A DNA stretch of 64,000 nt from positions 2,542,001 through 2,606,000 of the forward strand of contig OZ242017.1 of the NCBI GenBank assembly GCA_965204835.1, read 5' to 3'. Each line of letters begins with the position of its first letter. Within the stretch, counting starts at the first letter, position 1. The stretch is from VXMT01 sp965204835. Lineage in GTDB: Bacteria; Chloroflexota; Dehalococcoidia; UBA2979. This document shows, one piece after another, positions 6,797 to 15,830 of the stretch. Below the pieces are notes generated by a model that searched no databases, was not told the origin of the DNA, and saw only the letters and a program-made list of their open reading frames with translations. The translations under genes were made by a program, and so were the position numbers.

Positions 6797-8251
6797 ATGA
6801 CCGGACCGAAGACGCTCGCAGAGAGGATCTGGGACGCGCACGTCGTCGACAGCCCGCTGGCCGACGCCGCGCGCCGCGAGGCGCTCGGCGACGACGCCGA
6901 CGACGGCGTCCCCACCGACCTGCTCTACATCGACCTCCACCTCGTCCACGAGGTCACCTCGCCCCAGGCGTTCGAGGGCCTGCGCCTCGCCGGCAACTCC
7001 GTGCGACGCCCCGACCTCACGCTGGCGACCATCGACCACAACGTCCCAACCATCGGCCGTGACCTGCCGAACCCCGACCCGCTGTCGGCGCAGCAGATCG
7101 AGGTGATGCGGCAGAACGCCGAGGAGTTCGGCATCCCGCTCTACGACGTCTTCGACATGCGGCAGGGCATCGTCCATGTGATCGGGCCGGAGCAGGGCCT
7201 CACGCAGCCCGGCATGACCATCGTCTGCGGCGACAGCCACACGTCCACCCACGGCGCCTTCGGCGCCCTCGCCTTCGGCATCGGCACCTCGGAGGTCGAG
7301 CACGTGCTCGCCACGCAGACGATGCGGCAGGTGCGCCCGCGCACCATGTCCGTCGAGGTCACCGGCGAGCTCGGCCCGGGCGTGATGGCGAAGGACGTGA
7401 TCCTCGCCATCATCAACGAGATCGGCGTCGACGGCGGCGTCGGCCACGTCATCGAGTACCGCGGCGAGGTCATCCGCAACCTCTCGATGGAGGGCCGGAT
7501 GACCATCTGCAACATGTCGATCGAGGGCGGCGCGCGCGCCGGCCTCGTCGCGCCGGACGAGACGACGTTTGCCTACATGCAGGGCCGCCGCCACGCCCCG
7601 CAGGGCGAGGACTGGGACCGCGCCGTGGAGTACTGGCGCTCCCTGCCGACCGACGAGGGCGCGACCTTCGACAAGGAGGTCGTCCTCGACGGCGCGAACA
7701 TCCCGCCGTTCGTCACCTGGGGCACCAACCCCGGCCAGAGCGTGACGGTCAACGACGCCATCCCGCACCCGGACAGCTTCGACGAGGCGACCAAGCGCGA
7801 GGCCGCCGAGCGCGCGCTCGAGTACCAGGCGCTGGAGGCCGGGACGCCGATCCGCGACATCCGCATCGACCGCGTCTTCCTCGGCTCGTGCACCAACGGG
7901 CGTATCGAGGACCTGCGCTCGGCGGCGAGCGTCATCGAGGGCAAGCGCGTCGCCGACGGAGTGAACGCGATGGTCGTCCCGGGCTCGGGCCTCGTGAAGA
8001 TCCAGGCCGAGCAGGAAGGCCTGGACCAGGTCTTCCTCGACGCCGGCTTCGAGTGGCGCGACGCCGGGTGCTCGATGTGCCTGGGGATGAACCCCGACAT
8101 CCTGGAGCCGGGCGAGCGCTGCGCATCGACGTCGAACCGCAACTTCGAGGGCCGCCAGGGCCCGGGTGGGCGCACCCACCTCGTGAGCCCGGCGATGGCC
8201 GCCGCGGCCGCGATCGCCGGCCACTTCGTGGACGTCCGGGAGGTGATCTAG
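6797..8251 (+). CDS. leuC: 3-isopropylmalate dehydratase, large subunit
   Basis: This aconitase-family subunit, with LeuD, isomerises 2- to 3-isopropylmalate. The 484 residues include TIDHNVPT, CGDSHTSTHGAFGALAFGIG (first 4Fe-4S ligand) and GSCTNGRIEDLR, with the remaining two cluster cysteines in AGCSMCLGMNPD near the C terminus. ATG 6797 follows GTAGGGAC and lies 42 bases after leuA. The stop TAG overlaps the GTG of leuD by one base, so the dehydratase subunits are made together. Confidence 0.96.
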   Translation: MTGPKTLAERIWDAHVVDSPLADAARREALGDDADDGVPTDLLYIDLHLVHEVTSPQAFEGLRLAGNSVRRPDLTLATIDHNVPTIGRDLPNPDPLSAQQIEVMRQNAEEFGIPLYDVFDMRQGIVHVIGPEQGLTQPGMTIVCGDSHTSTHGAFGALAFGIGTSEVEHVLATQTMRQVRPRTMSVEVTGELGPGVMAKDVILAIINEIGVDGGVGHVIEYRGEVIRNLSMEGRMTICNMSIEGGARAGLVAPDETTFAYMQGRRHAPQGEDWDRAVEYWRSLPTDEGATFDKEVVLDGANIPPFVTWGTNPGQSVTVNDAIPHPDSFDEATKREAAERALEYQALEAGTPIRDIRIDRVFLGSCTNGRIEDLRSAASVIEGKRVADGVNAMVVPGSGLVKIQAEQEGLDQVFLDAGFEWRDAGCSMCLGMNPDILEPGERCASTSNRNFEGRQGPGGRTHLVSPAMAAAAAIAGHFVDVREVI

Positions 8252-8838
8252 TGGAAGCCGTGACTCGCGTCGTCGGCCGGGCGATCCCGATGGACCGCTC
8301 GAACGTCGACACCGACCAGATCATCCCCGCCAGGTACCTCAAGCGCATCGAGCGCACAGGCTACGGGCCGTTTGCGTTCGAGGCGTGGCGCAAGGACCCG
8401 GACTTCGTCCTCAACAACTCCGCCTACGACGGCGCGGCGATCATGCTCGCCAAGCACAACTTCGGCTCCGGCTCCAGCCGCGAGCACGCGGTGTGGGCCA
8501 TCGAGGGCCTCGGCGTGCGCGCGCTCATCGCGCCGTCGTTCGCGGACATCTTCCGCAACAACTGCTTCCAGGGCGGCATCCTCACCGTCGAGCTGCCCGA
8601 GGAGGACGTCGACGAGCTGATCAAGCGCGCCACCGACGACCCGACGACGGAGATCGAGATCGACCTCGAGACCCAGACCGTTCGCGCGGCCGAGTGGGAG
8701 CGGACGTTCGAGATCGACCCGTTCCGCAAGTACCGCCTGCAGCGCGGCCTCGACGACATCTCGATGACGATCGAGTACGACGCCGACGTCGCGGCGTTCG
8801 AGGCGCAGCGCTCGCCGCTGCTGCCGACGACAGGCTAG
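8251..8838 (+). CDS. leuD: 3-isopropylmalate dehydratase, small subunit
   Basis: The 195-residue swivel-domain subunit has DRSNVDTDQIIPARYLKRI near the N terminus, and NFGSGSSREHAVWAIEGLG and FADIFRNNCFQGGIL further in, all standard for bacterial-type LeuD. The GTG start overlaps the leuC stop (TAGTG). The product completes the isopropylmalate isomerase active site. Confidence 0.95.
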   Translation: MEAVTRVVGRAIPMDRSNVDTDQIIPARYLKRIERTGYGPFAFEAWRKDPDFVLNNSAYDGAAIMLAKHNFGSGSSREHAVWAIEGLGVRALIAPSFADIFRNNCFQGGILTVELPEEDVDELIKRATDDPTTEIEIDLETQTVRAAEWERTFEIDPFRKYRLQRGLDDISMTIEYDADVAAFEAQRSPLLPTTG

Positions 8839-8840
8839 CG

Positions 8841-9725
8841 ACGACGGACCTCGCAGCGGTCCTCGCCCGCGCCGTCCCCGGGTCCGACCCGGCGGACGCG
8901 CGCGCCATCGGCGAGGGCTGGGGCGCGGCGGCCTACCGGCTCGGTGAGCGCACGGTCCGCGTGCTCAGGCCCAACGCCTACACGTGGGGCATCGACGCGG
9001 GCTACGCGCGCGAGCCCGCGCTGCTCACGCTCCTCGCCGCCCGCAGCATCCCCGCGCCCACCCACGCCGAGGCGATCCGCGACGGCGACGGCCGCGTGGT
9101 CGCGGTGTCGTACGACTACGTCGAGGGGGCCACGGTGGATGCCCTCGGTCGTGGTGGGCGCACGACGCTCGCGCACGAGGTGGGCGCCGCGCTGACAGCG
9201 CTGCACGCGACGCCCGTCGAGGAACCGCGCGCTATCGGCGTCCTGGAACTCGACCTCGGCGAGGAGCTGTACCGCCCGATGGTCGAGGCGTGCCTGCCGC
9301 ACCTCGGGCCGCGCGGGCGGGCGTGGTTGGAGCATCGCTTCGCCGCGTTCATCGACGGCGGCGGATCGCGCGACGCCCCCCGCGCGCTCGTCCACGGTGA
9401 CCTCGGCTGCGGCCACCTGCTCGCCGACGCGGCAGGCCGCCTCGCCGCCATCATCGACTGGGGAGACGCGCTCATCGCCGACCCTGCGTACGACCTCGCC
9501 GCGCTGCTTGCGAACTGCCCGCGGACCTTCGCCGAGCGCGTGATCGAGGCGTACGAGGGTCCCGCGAGCAACGACCTGGACGCGCGCCGACGCGTCGCGT
9601 TCTACGTCGACGCGCTCCCGATCTGGCAGGTGTACTTCGGCGGGGACATCAACGGAGGCGCCGAGCGCCGCGCAGGGGTGCGACGCATCGCCGCCCGCGC
9701 CGCGGCCGCTGCACGAGCCTCGTAG
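8841..9725 (+). CDS. Aminoglycoside phosphotransferase-family kinase (start unclear)
   Basis: The product (about 295 residues) is an APH/choline kinase-fold protein. It has an IGEGWGAAAYRLGE glycine-rich loop, the catalytic loop ALVHGDLGCGHLL with the HGD motif, and the Mg-binding IIDWGDALIADPAYDLAAL. The family phosphorylates small hydroxylated molecules; the substrate here is unknown. It sits between leuD and leuB in the same direction, which is unusual. The frame immediately follows leuD, but no ATG, GTG or TTG occurs near the expected N terminus. The first residues after the leuD stop read ATTDLAAVLARAVPG, preceded by CTA, so a non-standard start or a coupled or fused translation is possible. 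The coordinate of the start is approximate. Confidence 0.7.
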   Translation, partial: TTDLAAVLARAVPGSDPADARAIGEGWGAAAYRLGERTVRVLRPNAYTWGIDAGYAREPALLTLLAARSIPAPTHAEAIRDGDGRVVAVSYDYVEGATVDALGRGGRTTLAHEVGAALTALHATPVEEPRAIGVLELDLGEELYRPMVEACLPHLGPRGRAWLEHRFAAFIDGGGSRDAPRALVHGDLGCGHLLADAAGRLAAIIDWGDALIADPAYDLAALLANCPRTFAERVIEAYEGPASNDLDARRRVAFYVDALPIWQVYFGGDINGGAERRAGVRRIAARAAAAARAS

Positions 9726-9823
9726 CACCCGACCGCGCGGCGGCGTGGACGCAAGGCGCGCCCGCGCTACACTCCGCGCGGCCCGGCGCGTCCCGAGCGT
9801 GCCGCCCACTGAAGGAGGCAACG

Positions 9824-10918
9824 GTGGCCGAGTTCGACATCCTGGTGCTGGCCGGCGACGGGATCGGCCCGGAGGTGACCGACGAAGGCGTCCGCGCCCT
9901 CGACGCCATCGGCGAGCGCTTCGGCCACACGTTCAACCGAAGCGAGGACCTCGTCGGCGGCGCCTGCATCGACGCGCACGGCGTGGCCATCCAGCCCCAC
10001 ACCATCGAGGCCGCACGGAACGCCGACGCCATCCTGTGGGGCGCCGTCGGCGGCCCCAAGTGGAGCGACCCGCGCGCGCCGGTGCGCCCCGAGCAGGGCC
10101 TGCTCGCGCTGCGCTCCGAGCTGGGGCTGTGGGCCAACCTGCGCCCTGTCGTCGTCGACCCGCAGCTCGCCGACAACACCTCGCTCAAGCCCGAGGTGCT
10201 CGAGGGCGTCGACATCCTCGTGATCCGCGAGCTGACCTCGGGCGTCTACTTCGGCCAGCCGCAGGAGCGGCGCACCGTGGACGGCGGCCGCGCCGCAGTG
10301 GACACGATGTACTACCACGAGGAGGAGGTCGCGCGCGTCGCGCACCTCGGCTTCCAGCTCGCGCGCGACCGCCGCGGCAAGCTCACGAGCGTGGACAAGG
10401 CGAACGTGCTGGAGTCCTCGCGGCTCTGGCGCGAGGTCGTCGAGGAGGTCCGCCCCGAGTACCCCGACGTGGACCTGGAGCACATCCTCGTCGACGCCGC
10501 GGCGATGCACCTCATCCGCCGCCCCTCGGACTTCGACGTGGTGATCACCACCAACCTCTTCGGCGACATCCTCACCGACGAGGCCTCGATGCTCGCGGGG
10601 TCGCTCGGGATGCTGCCCTCGGCGTCGCTCGGCGAGCTGCGCGAGGACGGGCTCGGACTCGGCATGTACGAGCCGATCCACGGCTCCGCGCCGGACATCG
10701 CCGGGCAGGGCATCGCGAACCCGGTGGCGATGTTCCTGTGCACGGCGATGCTGCTCCGACACTCGTGCGGCCTCGAGGCAGAGGCGCAGGCGCTGGAGGC
10801 GGCAGTCGCCGCCGCTATCGGCGACGGGCTGCGCACTGCGGACATCGCCGTGGGTGACGAGCAGGCGCTGAGCACGCGCGAGATGGCCGACGCGGTCCTC
10901 GGGCGCCTGGCGGGCTAG
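9824..10918 (+). CDS. leuB: 3-isopropylmalate dehydrogenase
   Basis: This NAD-dependent enzyme oxidatively decarboxylates 3-isopropylmalate to the leucine keto-acid precursor. The 364 residues show DGIGPEVTDEGVRALDAI, the substrate arginine region RPEQGLLALRSELGLWANLR, VDKANVLESSRLWREVV, the metal-binding ITTNLFGDILTDEAS and the NAD-binding EPIHGSAPDIAGQG. GTG 9824 has GAAGGAGG seven bases upstream. A TACACT box at 9768-9773 could give it its own promoter. Confidence 0.95.
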   Translation: MAEFDILVLAGDGIGPEVTDEGVRALDAIGERFGHTFNRSEDLVGGACIDAHGVAIQPHTIEAARNADAILWGAVGGPKWSDPRAPVRPEQGLLALRSELGLWANLRPVVVDPQLADNTSLKPEVLEGVDILVIRELTSGVYFGQPQERRTVDGGRAAVDTMYYHEEEVARVAHLGFQLARDRRGKLTSVDKANVLESSRLWREVVEEVRPEYPDVDLEHILVDAAAMHLIRRPSDFDVVITTNLFGDILTDEASMLAGSLGMLPSASLGELREDGLGLGMYEPIHGSAPDIAGQGIANPVAMFLCTAMLLRHSCGLEAEAQALEAAVAAAIGDGLRTADIAVGDEQALSTREMADAVLGRLAG

Positions 10919-10934
10919 GGGCGGCTGACCAAGA

Positions 10935-11339
10935 TCAGGGCGATCCCGCGTCGACGAGCTCGGGGAAGTAAGTCGAGTAGAACCCCTGGTCGCGGGTCAG
11001 CAGCGCGTCGGCCGTGACTGCGGCGTGCGCTCCGATGAGGAAGTCGGCGAGGATCCGCTGACGCGGCCCACCCGCACGACGGTACCGCCCCCAGCGTGTC
11101 CCAGCCTCCCACGCAATCGCCGTGTCGATCGGCGACACCTCCGCGCCGATGCGAGTTAGCGCCCGGTCAAGCGCCGTCTTGTCGACGAACCTCGGAGCTA
11201 ACTCTGCGTACACGACATCGCAGACAACAATCGCGCCCCGGGCGTAGGCCTGGGCGAGTCGGGCCCGCGACTGCGGTTCATGAGCCGGATCGCGAACCAG
11301 CAAGTCCAGGAGGACGTTCGTGTCGACCGCAGTGATCAC
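10935..11339 (-). CDS. VapC-type PIN-domain ribonuclease toxin
   Basis: The 134-residue PIN-domain protein has the conserved acidic residues in VDTNVLLDLL (Asp6), VVYAEL (Glu), and ADFLIGAHA near the C terminus. Together they would bind Mg for endoribonuclease activity. Its ATG overlaps the stop of the upstream antitoxin by 4 bases (ATGA), a typical vapBC arrangement. It is convergent with leuB, 16 bases apart. The tail DALLTRDQGFYSTYFPEL is standard for the family. Confidence 0.85.
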   Translation of the reverse strand: MITAVDTNVLLDLLVRDPAHEPQSRARLAQAYARGAIVVCDVVYAELAPRFVDKTALDRALTRIGAEVSPIDTAIAWEAGTRWGRYRRAGGPRQRILADFLIGAHAAVTADALLTRDQGFYSTYFPELVDAGSP

Positions 11340-11659
11340 CTGCCGCGGATTTCCGCCATGTACTCGTCGGTGTTACCGCCCGTACCGAGGATGCCGACGA
11401 TGGCGTCGACGGGGTGCATGCCCTGCGCGATCCGCTCATCGAGCACACGCTTGATCTCGTCCGGATCGGGGGGGTCAGGCAGGAAGCGGTCGGGGCTGTC
11501 GGCCGGCTCGACGTTGTTGGTGCGCTCGCGAATGAGCAGTCCATCCTCAGTGGGGACGACTTCCACCTCGACATCGGGGTGCATGCCAAAGCGGTCCCTG
11601 AGCTTCTTGGGGATGGTGATCTGCCCGCGCTGGGAGATACGCACGATGTGCTCCGTCAC
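11336..11659 (-). CDS. VapB antitoxin, AbrB/SpoVT swapped-hairpin type
   Basis: The 107-residue product begins with a complete AbrB-like domain, VRISQRGQITIPKKLRDRFG and VEVEVVPTEDGLLIRER. A longer C-terminal part follows that should wrap the toxin. GTG 11659 is chosen because the domain starts here; an in-frame extension to 11791 adds residues without family resemblance and would run over the opposing cimA promoter. The pair would autorepress and neutralise the VapC encoded just downstream. It lies between leuB and the cimA leader and is unrelated to their pathway. Confidence 0.8.
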   Translation of the reverse strand: MTEHIVRISQRGQITIPKKLRDRFGMHPDVEVEVVPTEDGLLIRERTNNVEPADSPDRFLPDPPDPDEIKRVLDERIAQGMHPVDAIVGILGTGGNTDEYMAEIRGR

Positions 11660-11746
11660 GGTTCGTAGCTCATCGGATCGTAGCACCCACGGGCGGCGAT
11701 GTGGGGCGCCATAACAAACCCGATACTCCAGCATCAAATGCTCCGT

Positions 11747-11776
11747 TTGTTCGTGTTTGCCGCCCGCACCTACAAT
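11747..11776 (+). promoter_or_regulatory. Leaderless promoter of the cimA leader transcript
   Basis: TTGTTC (11747-11752) and TACAAT (11771-11776) are separated by 18 bases. The expected start of transcription, seven bases after the -10 box, coincides with the A of the leader ATG at 11783. Confidence 0.6.
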
Positions 11777-11782
11777 GCCCCC

Positions 11783-11869
11783 ATGACGCATTACGCGATC
11801 ACACGCACGAGGGCGAGGCGCGCCGACCGGCCGACGGGGCCGGCGGCGTCCATCATCGCGCGCGGCTAG
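11783..11869 (+). CDS. Putative cimA leader peptide with tandem Ile codons
   Basis: This 28-codon frame starts exactly at the predicted transcription start and ends ASIIARG before TAG (11867-11869). Two adjacent ATC codons lie four codons before the stop, and a third isoleucine codon occurs at position 6. A CCGGCC/GGCCGG hairpin (11827-11832 with 11838-11843) lies just before the isoleucine pair. CimA feeds isoleucine synthesis, so isoleucine-sensitive stalling would make sense. The evidence is weaker than for the ilv and leuA leaders, because the isoleucine run is short. Confidence 0.45.
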   Translation: MTHYAITRTRARRADRPTGPAASIIARG

Positions 11870-11968
11870 CGCATCCCACCCAACACTCCACGGCGCTCAC
11901 CGGCCTGCGAGGCGGCTTCGACACGCCCCACGACCCGTTGAGCGCGCCGGCCAGGACGGCGGTACACG

Positions 11969-13573
11969 ATGACCAACAGCGCGGCTGAGCCGAATCGCGT
12001 CCACCTCTACGACACCACACTCCGCGACGGCCTCGGGATGGAGGGCCTCTCCCTCTCCGTCGAGGACAAGGTCGCCATCGCACAGCGCCTCGACGAGCTT
12101 GGCGTCGATTACGTCGAGGGCGGCTACCCGGGCTCCAATCCCAAGGACGCCGAGTTCTTCGACCGCATGCGCGAGACGCCCCTGCGCAACGCGAAGCTCG
12201 TGGCCTTCGGCTCGACGCGCCGCGCCGGCGGTGACGCGGGCACCGACCCCGCACTCGCGGCGGTGCTCGCGGCTGAGACGCCCGCGGTCACGCTCGTCGG
12301 CAAGTCCTCCGCGGAGCAGGTGCGCGAGGTCCTCGAGACCACCGAGGAGGAGAACCTCGCGATGATCGCCGACTCCGTGCGTCTCCTCGTTGAGCGCGGA
12401 CGCGAGGTGGTCTTCGACGCCGAGCACTTCTTCGACGGCTTCGCCGACGACCCCCAGTACGCGCTCGCCACGCTGCGGGCGGCGGCCGGCGCGGGCGCGT
12501 CCACCGTCGCGCTCTGCGACACCAACGGCGGGTCGATGCCCGAGGACGTCGTGCGAGGCGTCCATGAGGCGGCGGAGGTGGTGGACTGCGCGATCGGCAT
12601 CCACGTCCACAACGACGCCGACCTCGCCGTCGCGAACACGCTGCTGGCCGTGCAGGCGGGCGCGACGCAGGTGCAGGCGTGCCTCAACGGCTGGGGTGAG
12701 CGCTGCGGCAACGCGAACATCATCTCCGTCATCGCCAACCTCCAGCTCAAACTCGGCATCACCGTGGTGAGCGACGAGCAGCTCGAGCGCCTTACCGAGC
12801 TCTCGCACTTCGCCACGGAGCTCGCGAACCTCGCGCCGAACCCGCAGCAGCCGTACGTCGGGACCAGCGCGTTCGCGCACAAGGCGGGGCTGCACGTCGC
12901 CGCGATCACCAAGTCGGCCGGCTCCTACACCCACGTCGACCCCGGGGCCGTCGGCAACATCGAGCGCGTGCTGGTCTCCGAGCTGTCCGGGCGGCGCAAC
13001 ATCGTCGCCAAGCTCGCCGAGCAGGACGCCGGGCTCGCCCTCAGCGACTCCGAGGCGAGCGCGCTGGCCGAGGACGTGAAGGACCGCGAGGCGCGGGGCT
13101 TCCAGTACGAGTCCGCCGAGGCCTCATTCGAGTTGCTCGCGCGGCGCTCGCTGGACGGCTACGTCGCGCCCTTCGGCCTCGAGGACTTCCTGATCGTCGA
13201 GCGCCGGCGGCCGACCGACGCGCAGGCTGAGAACGAGATGCAGGCGGAGGCGATGGTGAAGGTGCGCGTCGGCGAGACGCTCAGCCAGACGGCCGCCGAC
13301 GGCAACGGCCCGGTGTCCGCCCTGGACGCGGCGGTGCGGCGCGCGTTACTCGAGTCCTACCCGGACCTCGGTCGCGTGCACCTGGTGGACTACAAGGTTC
13401 GCATCATCAACCCGGACGGCGGCGCGGATGCCGCCGTGCGCGTGCTCATCGAGTCCTCGGACGGCATGCACCTGTGGCGCACCGTGGGCGCCTCCACCGA
13501 CGTGGTCGAGGCGTCATGGCTGGCCCTGCAGGACGCCTACGAGTACTGGATCATGCGCTGGGGCGGCATATAG
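11969..13573 (+). CDS. cimA: (R)-citramalate synthase
   Basis: The enzyme makes citramalate from pyruvate and acetyl-CoA, opening the threonine-independent route to 2-oxobutyrate and isoleucine; LeuCD and LeuB can process its products. The 534 residues have a DRE-TIM domain with LYDTTLRDGLGMEGLSLSVE, VFDAEHFFDGF and HVHNDADLAVANTLLAV. A subdomain with FAHKAGLHVAAITK and a C-terminal LeuA-type dimer/regulatory domain follow. The DRDG region with GxGxEG rather than GEQ, together with this length, favours citramalate synthase over isopropylmalate or homocitrate synthase. The upstream leader has an Ile-Ile pair. Confidence 0.88.
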   Translation: MTNSAAEPNRVHLYDTTLRDGLGMEGLSLSVEDKVAIAQRLDELGVDYVEGGYPGSNPKDAEFFDRMRETPLRNAKLVAFGSTRRAGGDAGTDPALAAVLAAETPAVTLVGKSSAEQVREVLETTEEENLAMIADSVRLLVERGREVVFDAEHFFDGFADDPQYALATLRAAAGAGASTVALCDTNGGSMPEDVVRGVHEAAEVVDCAIGIHVHNDADLAVANTLLAVQAGATQVQACLNGWGERCGNANIISVIANLQLKLGITVVSDEQLERLTELSHFATELANLAPNPQQPYVGTSAFAHKAGLHVAAITKSAGSYTHVDPGAVGNIERVLVSELSGRRNIVAKLAEQDAGLALSDSEASALAEDVKDREARGFQYESAEASFELLARRSLDGYVAPFGLEDFLIVERRRPTDAQAENEMQAEAMVKVRVGETLSQTAADGNGPVSALDAAVRRALLESYPDLGRVHLVDYKVRIINPDGGADAAVRVLIESSDGMHLWRTVGASTDVVEASWLALQDAYEYWIMRWGGI

Positions 13574-13633
13574 CCACACCCGGAACAGGCTCGCGACGCG
13601 ATCATGCGCGGGCGCGCGCTGCCTCGATAGCTG

Positions 13634-15106
13634 CTACGCATCGCCGCGCGTCGAGGCGTCCGAGCCGATCGGGACAGAGGCCAACGGCAGGCTCACGGTG
13701 AACACCGTCCCGCCGTCCGCCGTGGAGGTCACGCCGACCGCGCCTCCGTGTGCATGCACGAGCTCGGCGACGATGGCCAGGCCGAGTCCGCTGTGCCCGC
13801 TTCCGCTGCGGGCACGATCCACCTGGTAGAAGCGGTCGAAGATGTGCTCGAGCTCGTCGCGCGGGATCGGCGTCCCGCCGTTGCGCACGATCAGGAACCC
13901 GACATCCTCGGCGTGCTTCGTACAGACCTTCACCGACGAATTCGCGGGCGCGAAGCGGATCGCGTTCTCCAGCAAGTTGACGCACACCTGCTCCAGGCGC
14001 CGCTCGTCGCCGATGACGTGCGTCTCGGTGAGATCGAGCTCGAGGTCTACCTCGGACGCCTCGGCCTCGTAGCGCAGCCGCCTCGCGGTCGCCGTGACCA
14101 GCGCATCGAGGTCCACCTGGTCGCGCTCGATCTCCAGCTCGCCGGACTCGAGGCGCGAGAGGTAGAGCAGGTCATCGACGAGCTCGCGCATGCGCTCGGA
14201 CTCCTCGTGGACGACCTCGGCGAGCTTGCGGGCCTCCTCCGGGTCGCTGACCACGCCGTCGGCGAAGGCCTGCGTGAACCCCTGGATCGAGGTGAGCGGC
14301 GTCCGCAGCTCGTGCGAGACGTCGGCGAGGAGCTGCCGCATGGAGCGGTTGCTGCGGTTGACCTGGGCCGACATCTGGTTGAAGGCGCGGGCGAGGTTCG
14401 CGACCTCGTCGTTGCCGCGCACGTCGATGCTCTGGTCGTAGTCGCCACGCGCCATGGCCTGGGCGGCGCCGGTCATCTGCACGATCGGGCGCGTGATGCG
14501 CTGCGCGATCAGCGTGCTCACCACCACGGCGAACAGCCCCGCGATGCCGCCGCCGAGGAGCAACCGGGGCAACAGGGCAGACCACGCCTCGGTGACGTCA
14601 CCGGCGGGCACGGCGATGTAGAGCCGCGGCTCGGTCGTGGGGAGCAGGCGCATGACGGCCGCCTCGGACCGGCTGTTCGCGGCGAAGACAAACAGGTCGT
14701 GATCGCCTGCGCGGACGCGGCTCGACAGGAACGAGACGCCGTCGGCCAGGGTCGACGCCTCGCCGCCGGCCGCCCTGGACATGGCCACGGTCTCACCGAG
14801 CAACGAGTCGGTTGCGGAGCTGTCGAATATCACGCGGTCGTCGCCGTCGACGAGCAGCACGCGCACGTCGAAGAACTCGGCGTAGGCGGTCAGCTGCGGG
14901 TCGATGCGTTGCCGCGACCAGCCCACGAACGCCATGTCGTCGTACGCCCGCGAGATCGGGCCGACGAGGTGGCCGATGCGCTCCTCGGCCCTGCGGGCCT
15001 CGTGATTGCGGAGCAGGAACAGCGAGGCGATGGCGACGAGCACGAGGCTGAGCGCGATGATCAGGCCGAAGCTGAGGAGAAGGCGGAGGCGCAGGCTGTG
15101 GATCAT
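13634..15106 (-). CDS. Membrane sensor histidine kinase
   Basis: The 490-residue kinase has a transmembrane helix at about 8-32, an extracytoplasmic sensor region (about 33-175) and a second helix (about 178-200). A HAMP domain follows, then a HisKA domain with the phosphorylated His265 in DVSHELRTPL and a HATPase_c domain with NLLENAIRFA and SGLGLAIVAELV. It starts 25 bases after the response regulator stop, so the two form an operon transcribed towards cimA. The signal is unknown. Confidence 0.9.
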   Translation of the reverse strand: MIHSLRLRLLLSFGLIIALSLVLVAIASLFLLRNHEARRAEERIGHLVGPISRAYDDMAFVGWSRQRIDPQLTAYAEFFDVRVLLVDGDDRVIFDSSATDSLLGETVAMSRAAGGEASTLADGVSFLSSRVRAGDHDLFVFAANSRSEAAVMRLLPTTEPRLYIAVPAGDVTEAWSALLPRLLLGGGIAGLFAVVVSTLIAQRITRPIVQMTGAAQAMARGDYDQSIDVRGNDEVANLARAFNQMSAQVNRSNRSMRQLLADVSHELRTPLTSIQGFTQAFADGVVSDPEEARKLAEVVHEESERMRELVDDLLYLSRLESGELEIERDQVDLDALVTATARRLRYEAEASEVDLELDLTETHVIGDERRLEQVCVNLLENAIRFAPANSSVKVCTKHAEDVGFLIVRNGGTPIPRDELEHIFDRFYQVDRARSGSGHSGLGLAIVAELVHAHGGAVGVTSTADGGTVFTVSLPLASVPIGSDASTRGDA

Positions 15107-15131
15107 GGCGCGGCCGCCCGGGGTGGTGGAG

Positions 15132-15830
15132 TTACGACGTGCTCGCCGGGGTCAGCTTGTAGCCGACGCCCCAGACCGTCTCGATCTCGGCATCGGCATC
15201 GTGCAGCTTCTCGCGCAATGAGGCCACGTGCACGTTGATGGTGCGGGCGTCGCCGTAGTAGTCGTGGCCCCACACCATCGTGAGCAGGCGCTCCCGGTCC
15301 AGGACCACGTTCGGGTGCGTGAGGAACGCGTGCAGCAGGTCGAACTCGCGATGCCGGAGCCGCACCAGCTCCCCGCCGACGTGCACATCGCGGCTCGAGG
15401 GATCGAGTTCGACGTTACCGACGGTGACCACGGGCTCCACGCGCTCGGGGTCGTCGGCCCGGTCCCAGTCGCGACGGCGGAGCGCGGCCTTGACGCGCGC
15501 CACGACCTCGCGGGGGTTGAACGGCTTCGTGATGTAGTCGTCCGCGCCCATCTCCAGGCCGACGACCTTGTCGATGTCCTCGGTGCGCGCGGTGAGCATG
15601 AGCACCGGGACGTTCGACACCTTGCGGATCTCCGCGCAGACGTCGAGGCCACTGAGCTCGGGCATCATCAGGTCGAGCAGCACGAGGTCGGGCGACTGGT
15701 CGCGGAAGCGCTCCAGCGCCTCGCGGCCGTCGCCGGCCGCGACCACATCGTGGCCCTCGTTCTGCAGGTAGAGCCGCAGGAGTCGGACGATATTGGGTTC
15801 GTCGTCGGCTACCAGGATCTTGGCGGGCAT
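15132..15830 (-). CDS. OmpR/PhoB-family response regulator
   Basis: The 232-residue regulator has a receiver domain with acidic DD (9-10), phospho-acceptor Asp53 in LLDLMMP and conserved Lys102 in TKPFNP. A C-terminal winged helix (about 135-230) includes LRHREFDLLHAFL and RTINVHVASLREKL. It is the partner of the adjacent sensor kinase and should act as a DNA-binding transcription factor. The ATG at 15830 begins a standard MPAKILVADDEP N terminus. Confidence 0.92.
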   Translation of the reverse strand: MPAKILVADDEPNIVRLLRLYLQNEGHDVVAAGDGREALERFRDQSPDLVLLDLMMPELSGLDVCAEIRKVSNVPVLMLTARTEDIDKVVGLEMGADDYITKPFNPREVVARVKAALRRRDWDRADDPERVEPVVTVGNVELDPSSRDVHVGGELVRLRHREFDLLHAFLTHPNVVLDRERLLTMVWGHDYYGDARTINVHVASLREKLHDADAEIETVWGVGYKLTPASTS

